The notes: generated by a model not told the origin, from the sequence alone. Counted from the stretch's first letter, positions 35,624 to 47,588 are shown. The stretch: DNA of 64,000 nt from Spongospora subterranea (GCA_900404475.1 OUQQ01000027.1:1-64000), one strand, 5' to 3'. Translations and numbers: made by a program.

Positions 35624-35752
35624 ATGCGGTGCAAAGAGATTCCTGGCGACTTTCGGGAGAGGGTCTACACTCGTCTACAAGAAGTGTTCATGCACTTCCC
35701 GGGCTACAAATACGGGTTGCTGGCGAGTAATATCGGACTATATGAGGTGTGA
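35624..35752 (+). CDS. Short open frame, possible small gene or exon
   Basis: A 42-codon frame reads MRCKEIPGDFRERVYTRLQE followed by VFMHFPGYKYGLLASNIG. Its composition looks coding and a GTGTGA follows the last Glu codon, so it could be an exon with unseen partners. It lies in the gap between paralog A and importin-4. No family is recognised. Confidence 0.25.
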   Translation: MRCKEIPGDFRERVYTRLQEVFMHFPGYKYGLLASNIGLYEV

Positions 35753-35830
35753 AAACCATTGTAGAAACTGAAATAAGGGGCAGGTTAGGTAGATCCGACA
35801 ATTGTATATTGAATGGAGAATAAAAAGCGG

Positions 35831-38800
35831 TTAGTGATGCAGAGCTTGCTGAACCAGAGAAACGAGATCGGATGACAGGGTAGACAAATCAATTTCACTC
35901 GTGTGAGCCTTTACAATCATCTGGAGGCTCGGGGCCAACGACGCTTTTAATTCGGCGCTTATGCCGACATTACCAATGACGGTACCGAGAACCTGAACAG
36001 TCGGAAGGGCAACTGATGATGGAACTGACAACGACGCCCATAAAGATGTTAACGTTGGGTAAACAAATTTGCATTCGTCCATGTCGTTTTTCAAAGGACA
36101 CATCATCAAAATTGTCTAAGAACCAATCGGTGCGATGAGTCTTGAGACACATTGAAATGACAGCAAACAATACCTTGAACATAGCGTCAACATCGTAGGA
36201 CAGACCAGCGTTTGATGGCCCTGTGATTAACTTGCACAATGCGCTGCAAACGTTGTCGGCAGCCGCCAAGACATTGTTATCGTTACTGGTAACGTTACTT
36301 ACCTACAGCAGTTGTATTCAATTAACCTGTTGTGCAAAAGTAGTGTACCAATAGTTACATGATGGCAGATATTAACAAGATGGTTCAAATATTGCATTGC
36401 CGTTGAGTTGTCGAGCTGGGCGATTGTGAAACAAGCACCAGCGCAAAATGCAGCGTTCCGCCTGAGACGTGCGTGATCCGCAGCGACAGACTGCATGGCC
36501 AGAGGTAGAATGTGCCCCAATAGTGGCGCCACATCAGACTGAACAACAACAATTCAATAACCAGAATCTGGCGCAAGACGTAAGAACCGTGACCATGAGC
36601 GCCTCGACACATTCGCCAATAGCCCCCAGAAGAAGAGCTTGAGTAAGCTGATCACCGGACTGAAACCGGGACATGATAGTAGGAATGAGGTTGCTCAGCA
36701 CCGGGAAAAATGCACTCCGGAAAGAGAGCGCCATGCCCCCAATCAAGTCGCACGTCGAATCCAAAACCTATAAAGAAGCAACAATAAGCGTGGACACAGA
36801 CATGAAAAACTTGGACTAAAAACCAGTTCGTCAAAATGATGACAGAAATTTGACAAAAACGCAAGAAACATTAATTCACGATAAGGCCAACTTCCGACAA
36901 AAAAAACGGATACGGATGTAAGAGTGAACAGGTTTTTACCGAATCCTTTTCGGTATCAGCGATGGGGTATTTATCAGCCTCAGTTTCGAGGCTAAGAACT
37001 TGTTTCACCATAGCCGCTAAATCCTCAAGATGTTCTTTGAAAACTGGAATACATTCCTATGAACAGCAATATGAGCAATGGGCAATCCGACACATACAGT
37101 TCAACTCTACCGTGCGATATTTCAAAACAATAGATAGTATAGCATCCATAGATGAAGCAACGACATCGCGCGATTCATCATCCGTAATGAGCGTAATCAA
37201 AATTGGCAATACACGGTCGACGTACGATTGAGATTCGGCCTACAAAATACGATAAGGAAAATACTTATGGCAACGTGATTGTTGAAAAATGACCGAGATA
37301 TTATCTACTACTTGTGACGGCCATAGATTGCGCGATTGCTGAACCATATCGTGAAGACCTTTCATGGCGACCAAACGGACATTCTCGTGGGGATACTCCG
37401 CTAGGAGCTCAAAGCATTCTATAATAGGCTCGTAGAACTTGATCGCGTGAACACCAGTGCAGCGTGCGATTGAAGTTAGACAGTCAACAGCAGCAACTTT
37501 CTCGTCCAGAAATCCAGACAGGATCGAGCAGCGCATGTTGCCTTCGCCATCCTCGCTGTCGTTATCGCAATCATCCGTACCGTTGGTTCCCTCTTCGGCG
37601 ATCTCAACATCTTCAGCATCGTCTTCATCAGACGACTCTGATCCGCCGCCAAACTCGGCGTTAAGGTCGGCCTTGGTAGAACGGAAATTCATTCCATCTT
37701 CCGAATCAATACTGTGCACAATCACATTAGCGACTTCCAAAACATCATTCGCGAATATGTGTCCAATTACATTTCCATTGCATGATGAACAATACTTTCG
37801 ATGTAAGGAGCGAAGTCGGCTTGCAACAATTGACAAACCTGTGACCAGAACTGAAAGGCGCCCTCGCGAAGAGCAGGATCGTTAACGCTTTGAAAGGTTT
37901 CCATAGATAACTGCATCAAAGGCATGCAGGGGCTGGTCTCACCCGTAGCCAACAACACAGCTCCTGCACACTGCATGGCGGCGGCTTTCAACGATGAGTG
38001 ATTTTCATCCGCGCTGGACATCGCCGACTAACAGCGATTGTTAAGACTTAGCAAAGGACGAAAATTAGAGAAATTACGTGGAGAAATGTAACAGTCTGTT
38101 CGAAAAAGGGTGTAAACGCGGTTTCAGCGTTTTTGGCGACAGCGGCAACCGCGTTGATAGACGCCTCCAGCACAGAGAGATCAGAAGAGTGTTGCTGCAT
38201 GAGCTGGAAGAGGCGTTGCATTAAGACGGGAACGTATTCGACACACGAGCCACTGAGAAAACTCATTAGATTGAACCAGTTGCAATACAATAAAACGAAG
38301 TAATGCCAATGAAATAAATTCAAGAAGTGCGGCAGACACACCTGTCGAGTTCAGTGCAAAGCGCCTCAATCGCCAGACAAAGCTTGCGCTTGACCTTCAG
38401 TGTGGAAGCCGGATGCTGCATGCAGTTAACAATTGCCTCCATAACGTGTACATGATGTTGTGCCATGCTCTCAGTCAAATGGTCAGATAGCTGACCAATT
38501 GCCAAACAAGCAGCTTCACGAACAACTAAAGAACGGTAAGCCCAAAGAACGGCGAAATTCGACGTGAATGTACCCGGATCACTGTCCGAAAGTCCCTGAA
38601 TAACGATAGAAAGAATCGACTGGAAATCGTTTTTCATGGAGTTGGCGGCGCCCTCCACAGAGACCATCAACGCAAACAGGGCAGCGCGACGCGAGGCGGG
38701 CCCACCTGCCTGACACATCATGGCGCTGACAGCTGACATAACGCGTGGGTAAACTACAGCGTCCGGAAGATTCAGAACACATTGATCCAAAATCTGAGCA

Positions 38801-40420
38801 AAAAAAATTGGAGGTCAGCGGTAATAGGAGTCAAACGAAGGATCAGTTAACCTGGACCGCGAGGCCTCGGCAGTTGCCGGAGAATTCATCCTCATCCTCG
38901 TCGTCATCTTCGGGTTCACCTTCAGCATCTGGAGTGGAGTCGCAGCTCTCGAGCAAGATTGTCATTGACGCATTAATCAAATTATCAATCAAGACAGGCG
39001 ACTCTAAAATTGCGGCCGCACGATGGTCAATCACAGAAGAAATCATGACCGCGCTGCGTTCACGAATATCCATCTCCACCTAAACAACAGCAACTCAGCA
39101 AAGACTCATACAGTTTTTACTGGTTTACGTTAGGGTTAGCAGCAATTGTCAAAATGCTGGAAAGAATCGGGGCCAGCTTGTCCTGACTAATTGCTTGCTG
39201 GTCATCGGCAAGCTCCTCGAGAACTTCTAACGCCAAGATAGCAACGTCGGATTCACCAGGAGCCAAGACGCAGGCACCGAGGGCACCCAGCATTGGCTCT
39301 AAAACGGACTGAAACCAGCCCATGGATGCGGGATCGTCAAGGAAACTTGTCATCGTGCTCAACGCTTTCAATGCCTCAACGCGAACGCTTAGGGCAGCGT
39401 CCTCCAGACCCTGGTGAAATATGACACGCAAAACCCCTAGATGAGCACGCATCGTTTTCCCTGTTTACATGATATTAAAAAACAGAAATGTAGGTCTTCC
39501 TAAGACTGATCAGTTAAATTAGAGATATCAACGATGTGGGAACACAAACAGGTCGCAAAAATAGCTTGAAATACATCGAACAAAGTGGAAAACTGAATAG
39601 TAACAAAGGGCAGAAAATGAAAAAGCAACTTTTGAACGGACCTAATGTGCTGAGAAGAATGCGGAATACACGAATGGCCATCTCTCGTAACACCAAATCA
39701 GCATTTTTGCTCAGGGATTCCAAAAACATCAAGAGATGCGGCCATCCTCCTGCAATCAAAGAGATTCATCAATGTCCACACAGCCATTGCCAAACAGCCT
39801 GCAATGCTGCGATTCAAACGACCTAACCTGAGGAGAGCGTATATTTCGCAACGACGGTGATGACGCCGGCAATAGCGTTTTTGACGGGACGTTCGCTATC
39901 GTTAACGAGACACTCAAGAAGCATATTCTGCGCCTGCTGCTTCTCGGTGACCGCAAGTCGAACCCAATGCTGGCCGATCTTCTTGCGAAGATAAACAGCG
40001 CTTAGCTGCCGGGCAACTGGGTTCTGGCTTGTTGCAAGGATGCATAGCAAGCTCGGTACGCACGATAATTTGCTCAGAACCTTCTTCAACTGAAGACATC
40101 ATCGCTCAAAATGGCTGATATAACGACCTTAAAAGTGTTTCAACAAATGTCGTATGTAACAACTTTAAGACAGATACAGCACGGAGTCGTTTCGTTACAC
40201 TAATATTCGGGTAACGCGATACGGCGCGAAGCACTGACCGATGCTGTTACAACTGTCTGTAATGACACAGAACAATACGAGCTATATTTTCTACGTGCGT
40301 TGGCGTGGTTTGTAAGGTTACCTGCTGGGTAGCATTACGCACGGCCTCCGTATCAGGGACGGTCAACTGTAACAGGAGCGCCTCGACCTGGGCCGGGCTG
40401 AGCGCAGTCTGAATGGTCAT
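35831..40420 (-). CDS. Importin-4/Kap123-type nuclear import receptor
   Basis: Fifteen exons fit exactly: 40420-40322, 40089-39828, 39749-39642, 39460-39129, 39079-38852, 38793-38342, 38252-38078, 38027-37771, 37711-37312, 37239-37111, 37056-36940, 36767-36594, 36538-36359, 36302-36174, 36115-35831. They total 3327 nt, or 1108 aa, the normal size of Kap123/IPO4. The protein is a chain of HEAT repeats. The importin-beta N-terminal domain is visible (PVARQLSAVYLRKKIGQHW). Two acidic loops follow (around EPEDDDEDEDEF and ESSDEDDAEDVEIAEE). The block GFLDEKVAAVDCLTSIA matches the DEKxxxxxALGxIA segment of the family, and MMCPLKNDMDECKFVYPTL matches the C-terminal LPLKEDxEE element. It carries cargo such as ribosomal proteins and histones through nuclear pores and is released by Ran-GTP. 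IPO5/Kap121 is the nearest alternative. Confidence 0.92.
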
Positions 40421-41138
40421 TGCGTAATCGAGGCCTGTAGCTGAACGGGATTGGTCAAAAGCGAGATTAGAAGCTGACAAAATAACCGTGTGCTTGACCA
40501 AGTGCTAAATCGTGAAGATCAGATCGGTTGCAGTTATGAGACATTCGCGTGGAGCCCGCCAGGCGGAAGGCGGCGGCCTGGGAAACTCCGTCCGGACTTT
40601 CATCAATTCGAATACGGCCTTGAGTCACTAGGCAAGGTCACTCAATGGCGCGCATTTCCACACTAGTTTTTCGATCCTCCTCGGTTCTCCAAGCGTTGAT
40701 AGGGTCGTCCGCTGGGATCTCCATCTTGATAAGGGGGCCGAGGTACCCGAGTGCGATGCAGCCTTGATGATAACTGAAATGATAGACTGCACTATTTCAA
40801 AAATGTTTTTTATAGGATGCCCGTAATTCATAAAACTATCTCTGCAATAGGTCATTGCTTTCGTTTTAAATTTATTATTTGCGTCTAGACTATGGGCAAT
40901 CGCTCGGGGCAACACAATTGCCTCAGGGATAAGGAATTATTTTGTTTCGAGCCCTTCTGGCACCTTACTCTATGGATGTGAAAGCTTGCCGACACAGAAT
41001 CTTCATTGATTTCACGTTAATTCGGCTAGTTGAGTTTAACTCAACAAGTTCGTGAATAAACATGTGTTAAATGTGAAGATTATTTGATTGCATTGGGATA
41101 ATTTTCTCGGTTAATTGAGTTGTTCCTTTAAAAACCCG
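40421..41138. other. Gap between importin-4 and aminopeptidase genes
   Basis: About 700 bp holding the importin-4 promoter and the aminopeptidase 3' end. A 41-codon minus-strand stretch (40760-40638, reading LGYLGPLIKMEIPADDPINA and ending in a stop) looks like a C-terminal coding exon, but no partner exons or family could be found. It may belong to a small gene whose other exons are hidden. Confidence 0.35.
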
Positions 41139-44071
41139 CTATTGGTCAAGTACACCATCGATGGTGGGAAAATGGGTGAAAACATCTTCCAATAGATGGA
41201 CACCATGACCGATATCGTCCACACCGCACATCTCCCGGATTGAATGCATTGCCAGCTGGGGACAGCCGATGTCAATCGTGCGCATTCCTACAAAACCTCT
41301 CAGTACCCATAACGGCAATTCATAAGGTAATCGTAATCAATCTCAACATTGAAGCATCTAACTTTTCTCTATTGTGTGTTTGAGCGTTGGTTAAAAATAA
41401 AACGATGGATATTCATGTCGTCTTTTGAAGCAAGATGTGAACAATTTCCAGTGATTTAAAAAAACTGTATCCGCAACTTCGTGAGAATTAAATGTTCACA
41501 TTTTATAAACTCAACAACAACAGTGTTAGTCACTAACCTGTTTTAGCAGCAAGAATAGGTCCAACGGTAGATCCACACCCTGTGTCGTTCCGCACGACAA
41601 AGTGCTGTAATGGGATCGATCGCTGCTTCGCAATCTGCTTCATTATAAACGACGTCTCGCTATTGGTCGCATACCTGACAACATGATGACTAAGACTTTA
41701 TGCTAAACTGGATACGAAAATATATGGAATCCACAAATTGACATATTGGTACTTGCAGAATTCGCCCACCTTTGTTTAGCGTTGAATTTCAGTACAACAC
41801 CGCCGTGAATAGCAGGCCTGTGCCTTGCCTCATGCTTATCGCTGTAATTTGGATGACCTATCCATGTTTAAATTTTGGTTAGAAGTAACTTGAAAGCACT
41901 TAATTAACGCAACAAAGGAAAACCGATAGATGACCTCAAACTTTCAATACCGAAGATTTGGTGAACGAGTACAGCGACAAAAACTACTACGTACATGCAT
42001 GGGCCATGTCTGCAGACACTAGAAACGATTTGGCAATTGCGGCCTCCATCTTAACGCCACGTGTCAGGCGATTGATTATGCTTGGCATCATGTTGGAGGC
42101 GGCACCCTGGGCAGATTCAGATCCAATCTCTTCATGGTCGAACAAAGCCACAATTCGCATGTTCCTGATGCATAAGGATGAAGGCATCGAATTGCACGAA
42201 ATTAAGAACCGTTACGTGTCGGCAGCCAACGTGGCCTCAGAGTTGATTAGACCCTGAACGCAGCAGAACGACATGCCCAAATTATCGAGACGAGGCGAGA
42301 ACACAAACCTGTTTTAGCATGTCAATCTCGCATAGTCAAAACGAACTGGTAAAGATCCCGAAAGTATGTAAGGAATGATGAAAACAGTCAACGACGAAAC
42401 GAGCAGAGAACGAAGAACACCTTCGAGACACAATAATGTGATGGGGTTGGAAAGCAAACGTCCATGGTCAGAGTCACAGTTTGTGCAAGCTCAGCCCGCT
42501 CCCTACCTTGTAGCTGGCTGAGATTGAAATTAAAACACCAAATAAGCAAGCAATTACATTAACAAAATAGTCATGAACCCCTAAAATGTATGGCGTACTC
42601 TTCGAAGGCGCCTCCAAGACAGGGCGGTTGGCAGTCGTACAACGAAAGCTCAAAGTCCCGTATTTGGTCTGGGCGACAATCGAGCTCACGTGCTAGTAAA
42701 TCCATCAGAACGGGGCTATGCTGCTGTTCGGACTGCTTTGATTGAAAATATAGAAAGGGGCAAACAATGAACAATCAACACAAACAGAAGCTAGACTTAG
42801 CCACCTTGATGCTGGAGGGTTCGGCCTATAGAATTCATGTCAAATTGACGGTCCCTGATTAGGAAGGTTTGGATGATTTACATCGGAACTACTTTTCACT
42901 GGACAATTCAATGCCGCTTTTGCCTAAGGAAAGCTAAAGCGAGAGATGGAATGTAGACTTATGCTGCTGATACCTCGCTGGCAATAATCGGAACCATGTT
43001 CGTCTCTGAAACGGAAAGTCAATAGCTGGGTTTATTTTCGAAACCAAAGCTGGACTGGCATACAGCATCAAGCAAATACTAGTAATAAAGTTTAAAGTGG
43101 GCGATAACGAATAAAGCAGCAAATTCACGACTTCAACGACCAGCACTGGCTTTTCAAAAACGGTAATAAATAAAAGAAGTTAAAAAAAGGGGCGAAGATT
43201 GAACAATAAAGAAGAACGGAGGCGCACCATAATTGGGTTTGAATCCTTCAGTATCGATATTGCGGTTGAGGTGGATGGCCAAATTAGGAATGGTGAGAAT
43301 GGGGCGACCAATATTGACCAGGCGTTTATGAAACTGGTCATTGATGTCATCGGCCACGATGACACGCCCCGCTAAGGACAGGTCGCGGTCGAACCAGGTA
43401 TTCCATAAGCCCCCACCGTATGTTTCAACTCCAACCTATCAGCGAGGACATATTAGCAACACAGTATAATGCATGAAAATTACAAACCTGAACAACACCG
43501 GTGGAACTGATGTTCGATATCGGTTTCACACGTAAAACAGGCCTGAAAAACAACACATTATTGGACAGCCGTTGATGTCTTGTGTTGAAGTGTCTGTTTT
43601 GAAAAGGTGTAAACAACGAAATTACCATGCTTCAACGACGATATAATTTATGGCCTTTTATAGGCGATCAGAACAGCACATGTCTGAGGAACCACAATCG
43701 ACAAAAAAATCTGGCATGAAACAACATTGGGCAATGATAAATATTACGAATCGGTATGTGCTGCTGCTATAGTCATGCCATTTCCTGGAACATATCGACC
43801 ACCTATAGCGACAGCAAACACGGTTGTCTGGTTTCGGGTAAAGAAGAACTTGTCATTCGGTCCCAGATTAGTCCAATCGGCATCATTGCGTTCACTGATC
43901 TTCTTATATCCATTTGCCAGCAGTAATTTCGACACCGTATCGACTACCTGACCATCAGGACATGTTTCTGGACGCAATGCACTATCATTTACCTGTATGG
44001 AAAGGGGACGGTGAGGCCTGGACAAATTCGATGAGCTGTTTGGCGTAATTGGTAGGCTTTCCAGCTGACAT
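41139..44071 (-). CDS. DNPEP: Aspartyl aminopeptidase (peptidase family M18)
   Basis: Twelve exons join exactly: 44071-43993, 43943-43748, 43542-43488, 43435-43228, 43005-42974, 42827-42807, 42735-42599, 42308-42216, 42164-41995, 41857-41770, 41674-41538, 41287-41139. The total is 1365 nt, 454 aa (family about 450-475). The M18 zinc-site elements are all present: [35 protein letters not shown] and the late [30 protein letters not shown] and [13 protein letters not shown] are further family blocks. The enzyme removes N-terminal Asp or Glu from peptides in the cytosol and assembles as a dodecamer. Two exons are very small (32 and 21 nt). The 21-nt one (42827-42807) rests on phase and splice sites only, because its residues lie in a variable loop. 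Confidence 0.94.
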
Positions 44072-44691
44072 TGTCGCTAAGATTGAAAATTAAATTGCGA
44101 GCGGTTCTACGGGGACACACGAGATGGGCTGCGAGGGCCACATCACCACATGACACCGTCCGATTGGTACACCACTATGTGACAGAGATTGGTTGATGGC
44201 AGGCGACAGAGGGGCTGATTAACAGGTTGTCCATATGGAATGGAACAATCTATTCCTTGGTGTGCTCACAATCGTGGAGCGGATTAACAACGCTGCGAGA
44301 CAAGAACTCTTAGACTGAAATGTTTATGCTTGCCTGCCTTTTGTAAGCTCTATTTTTTAGGGATATGAGAATAGCTTGATATCCACAACATGATTCTCTT
44401 TCGAGTCATCATATTGTTTACCAGCTAAACAGGATAAAACTACTGCAGGACTAATTAAAAAAGTACATCTTGGTTCAAACTTCAATGATCATTGAGTGTA
44501 AATTCCTTTTTTCTCCCTAGGGAACCGAGTTTGAATATTGATACTGAGTAATCTCAGTATGTGTCAGTGTTTAGTGTTGGGTGACTTTCGTGCAAATTTG
44601 TAGACCGTTGACGTGAAATCGGATCAAGTTTACGATAACATGAACCAAATTGACTTTGGTTTCGTACTGTAAAGTTGAGGGCGGGTGTTCG
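44072..44691. other. Intergenic gap upstream of DNPEP
   Basis: About 620 bp between the DNPEP start and the end of the RBR gene, both on the minus strand. No gene is seen. It presumably carries the DNPEP promoter and the RBR 3' end. Confidence 0.45.
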
Positions 44692-45577
44692 TCAGTGACA
44701 ATTCCCATGGCCCGATTCTATCGTGTTCAAACACGAATAGCAAAAACTCTTGAGACATTTGGCGCATTGAACTGTATTGCAACCACCCTCTTTCTGGATC
44801 CAGATACCACAGCTTGGGCATTCTTTACAACCGTTTGCATTCTAAATGACAGAACAAGCTATTGATTGAACCATGCATCATAAAACTCGTTCAAATCGCT
44901 AAACCCTTTTACACCGATTTAACTCAATCTTACCCACGGTAAAAAAATCGGTTGAACAATCCCCGGCCGAAATGGGAACAAAATCTGTTCGGAACAACAA
45001 AGGGAGGGGTTCACCTTCCAAACAACGCACAGTCGTTCATCATCATCAGAATCGCGTTGGTTGCTGTTTGTAGACGGAACATGCACGAACTTCTTGTGAA
45101 CCTTGTCACGCAAAGCTTGAAGGTGGGAGTCGCCTTTACATAATTCAGATATAAAAGATTCGGGCATTAGCGAGCCGCAGACGCCTGGGCAATTGAAGGT
45201 GACGTAGTCAGACATGAACTTTGAGGTCACGTATCTGAGGGCAAGATTTTCAACGTTCATCATTGATAGCCAATTCAACATTGTCTGAACAATAATCCGA
45301 ATGATAATAGCGGTCGGCAAAAGAAAAACATCACTGAGATGGAGCAAAAACGTTGATAATTTTGTTTAACCAGTTCGCATTTGTTGACAGCGTTAGGATT
45401 CGAAAGGCATAAATCGAAACAACGAATGAAAGTGAATGGATGGATGTTTTCAGTGCATGGAACGTACGCTTTTAGGCATGGACGACAATACAGGTTATAA
45501 TTGCCACAACATTCACGGTTGATCAGTGCTGTCCCCGATTGAAAACTCAGGCAAATAGAGCAACGTCTAGCGACCAT
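44692..45577 (-). CDS. Small RBR-type E3 ubiquitin ligase
   Basis: Three exons, 45577-45371, 45284-45015 and 44841-44692, total 627 nt, 208 aa. Exon 1 encodes a RING1-like finger right at the N-terminus (CSICLSF, RECCGNYNLYCRPCLKAYV, then RCFDLCLS). Exon 2 starts with a helix and a short CPGVCGSLMPESF segment where an IBR zinc domain would begin. Exon 3 encodes RING2: GCKECPSCGIWIQKEGGCNT, VQCAKCLKSFCYSCL and a final GHGNCH. The Cys of KEGGC lies at the position of the catalytic, ubiquitin-accepting cysteine of parkin- and HHARI-type ligases. The protein is much shorter than usual, and only part of an IBR is visible, so either the linker is minimal or an exon between 45015 and 44841 is missed. 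Substrates are unknown. Confidence 0.82.
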
Positions 45578-45923
45578 TGTCTACACTTTTATCCACCAAT
45601 ATATCAAATAAGGACTAAATCAGAGTTTGTTTGATGAATTGGAAATTAAGAGGTGCGGATCAGCTAACCGGCCGGATTCGTGAACGCTGGTTTTGGCCGA
45701 AAAAAATTCATGACAGTTACCAACAGTGCAGTCAACTAAGCAGTCAACTAGCCAAGCCTTTTTTTAGAGTCAATAATTTCCACTCTAAACAGAGAAGCGA
45801 CAAACATTTTTGCCGCGAAAGTAGACACGCCAAGTTCTGAAAAAAATCAGAACAAACCGAGGCATGAGGGCGGGAAATGGAAGAGCAACTAGAAAATTGC
45901 TGCGAGAATTTTATATATGAAAA

Positions 45924-46430
45924 TCATTTGCGTGCGTCAATGGCGTCTTCAAGAGTCTGCTGGTCAGCACCAACGACCAGATCGACAACGGCCCCGTCCT
46001 TGATCAGTTGGAAAGATGGCACAGCTATGGGGAAAGGCAGTTAATGTAAAATCAGCGAAAATATAAAATCAATACAGCTTATAGATGCCTCTGCAGCGTG
46101 TTCAGATGCATTCTCGATGTTGATTTTGATGAAATCGGCATCGGCATCGTATTTGTTGGAAAGAGCTTCGTATGTAGGCTCGAACCTTTTGCACGGGCCG
46201 CACCAATCTGCATAGTAATCTCTGTGGACAACGGAATCAATCATTTAATAAAGTGATTGAAGAAAATGGAACGGGAACAAAAATGCAAAGGTGAAAATTT
46301 TAGCCTACACGACTAGGAGACGTCCTTTCGGAGCTGATTTTATCAGTTTGTCCAACGCTTTGTCATCAGATGCGATAACAACGGAAAACAAACGACGACC
46401 CGCAGCCCGCAACAAGAAACCTGAACCCAT
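45924..46430 (-). CDS. Mitochondrial-type thioredoxin
   Basis: Three exons, 46430-46309, 46221-46076 and 46024-45924, give 369 nt, 122 aa. The N-terminus MGSGFLLRAAGRRLFSVV is basic, amphipathic and without acids, as expected for a mitochondrial presequence. A normal thioredoxin fold follows, with the active site DYYADWCGPCKRF, the KINIENASEHAAEAS strand and helix, the cis-proline turn SSVPSFQLIKDG, and a C-terminal helix ending DAIDARK. The WCGPC pair carries out thiol-disulfide exchange, reducing partner proteins with electrons from thioredoxin reductase. Introns are 87 and 51 bp. The gene is divergent from the GCK/CX9C gene at 46900, which also encodes a probable mitochondrial redox-related protein. 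Confidence 0.93.
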
Positions 46431-46899
46431 TATATTCACACTGTGGCGTTGGTTTTGTCAATAATTAGCCGCCCCTAGATTGCGTAGTGTAGAGATTGAT
46501 CATCTGGCCGCATTGGGAGAGGTGAAAACAAGGTTCCTTCCCCCTTATCCAATGTCGCATTATGGCGAATGGTTCAATTGCATCACAGCCAATCCAGTAC
46601 TACTGCTGTTGTCGGAAAATGAATTACTCCTAACAACATTGATATCATGTACAAGGAAAATGGGGAATCATTATAATTGGTGAATTGATTGAGATCGTTT
46701 ATTTTTAGTGATACAGGAAACACAGCAACCGATGACCATGATAATTGCCGCTATTCCCCCTACGATTGTCGATAGTCGATAGTCATTTACCGCAATTTTT
46801 CACATTCTCAGAGATTTGTACGATAATATTCCGTGCGCAGTTTAAACACCGGCGATTAAATTCTTGATTCAGAGATCTGTTTGACAGTTCAAACTCGCA
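46431..46899. promoter_or_regulatory. Divergent promoter region between thioredoxin and the CX9C gene
   Basis: This gap of about 470 bp separates two divergently transcribed genes for probable mitochondrial proteins and must contain both promoters; co-regulation is possible but not shown. A 67-codon plus-strand open frame inside it has no motifs. GTCGATAGTCGATAGTC near 46770 is a small direct repeat. Confidence 0.4.
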
Positions 46900-47412
46900 A
46901 TGTCTAGATCGTGGGTTCGACAACTGTCCACTGCATTGAACTCGCGATTTGCTCAGAGAACTAGGAAGACATGGGCTGTTCCCAACATTGCTAACACAAG
47001 AAGGGGATTCACTTCATTCTCTGCTGGACTTGGGTTTATTTCAGGTGCCACTTTTACATTAGCGACTGTTCAGGTACCAGGGGAATCCAGTAATGTAGAA
47101 CCATCCATAACCGATAACATATCTGAAGAAGATACCAAAAAAATGCTGGATATGATGATTGAGGATTCAAAATGTCCTGAATGTGCTAGGGCCGCATTGA
47201 AAGGTCCCTGCGGAATGGCGCTGATGATGTTGTTAATGTGCTACAGCAAAGGCGAAGACAAGGACAACCTGGAACGGTGCGCGCTGACGTTCGGTCCAGA
47301 TCTTACTCAGTGTATGGAGGCCCATCGCGATTATTATGGCGATCCTGAAGCTAAAGTTGACACCGGTGACCGATCTTCTGAATCAGAGGAAGTAATAAAT
47401 CAAAGAAATTGA
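46900..47412 (+). CDS. Mitochondrial intermembrane-space protein with GCK/twin-cysteine domain (MIA40-like)
   Basis: A single exon encodes 170 aa. The first about 45 residues are rich in Arg, Ser and Thr without acids, like a mitochondrial presequence. A short hydrophobic stretch (GLGFISGATFTLATVQV) could be a membrane anchor. The core has CPECARAALKGPCGMALMML with a CX9C pair, and a second pair CALTFGPDLTQC (CX10C as translated), followed by MEAHRDYY. The GPCG and CMEAHxDYY elements match the GCK domain and, more loosely, the CHCH fold of MIA40. A CPC redox motif is not present; CPEC is the nearest. It may act in disulfide-dependent import or in respiratory-complex assembly. MIA40 proper is possible but not proven. 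Confidence 0.75.
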   Translation: MSRSWVRQLSTALNSRFAQRTRKTWAVPNIANTRRGFTSFSAGLGFISGATFTLATVQVPGESSNVEPSITDNISEEDTKKMLDMMIEDSKCPECARAALKGPCGMALMMLLMCYSKGEDKDNLERCALTFGPDLTQCMEAHRDYYGDPEAKVDTGDRSSESEEVINQRN

Positions 47413-47414
47413 CC

Positions 47415-47588
47415 ATGGACCAAGGCGTAGCTTCGAGTAAAGAGTTCGAAACCCAGCCCAACTGGGATTTTTACCAAAAACTTGTTCCCAGACACAAAAA
47501 ATGGGCCCAACAAGGCAATGTCATGACAACAATCCTTTTCGTCACACATTTCTTGAAATCTATAGCGAAATACGGTATTATGGAATAA
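47415..47588 (+). CDS. 57-codon open frame abutting the CX9C gene
   Basis: An ATG two bases after the stop of the preceding gene opens a frame ending at 47588. It contains NWDFYQKLVPRHKKWAQQGN and then VMTTILFVTHFLKSIAKYGI, a basic segment followed by a hydrophobic helix, which would suit a small membrane protein. The frame differs from that of the upstream gene. It could be a small gene translated from the same transcript, the end of an alternatively spliced form, or chance. No family is recognised. Confidence 0.35.
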   Translation: MDQGVASSKEFETQPNWDFYQKLVPRHKKWAQQGNVMTTILFVTHFLKSIAKYGIME

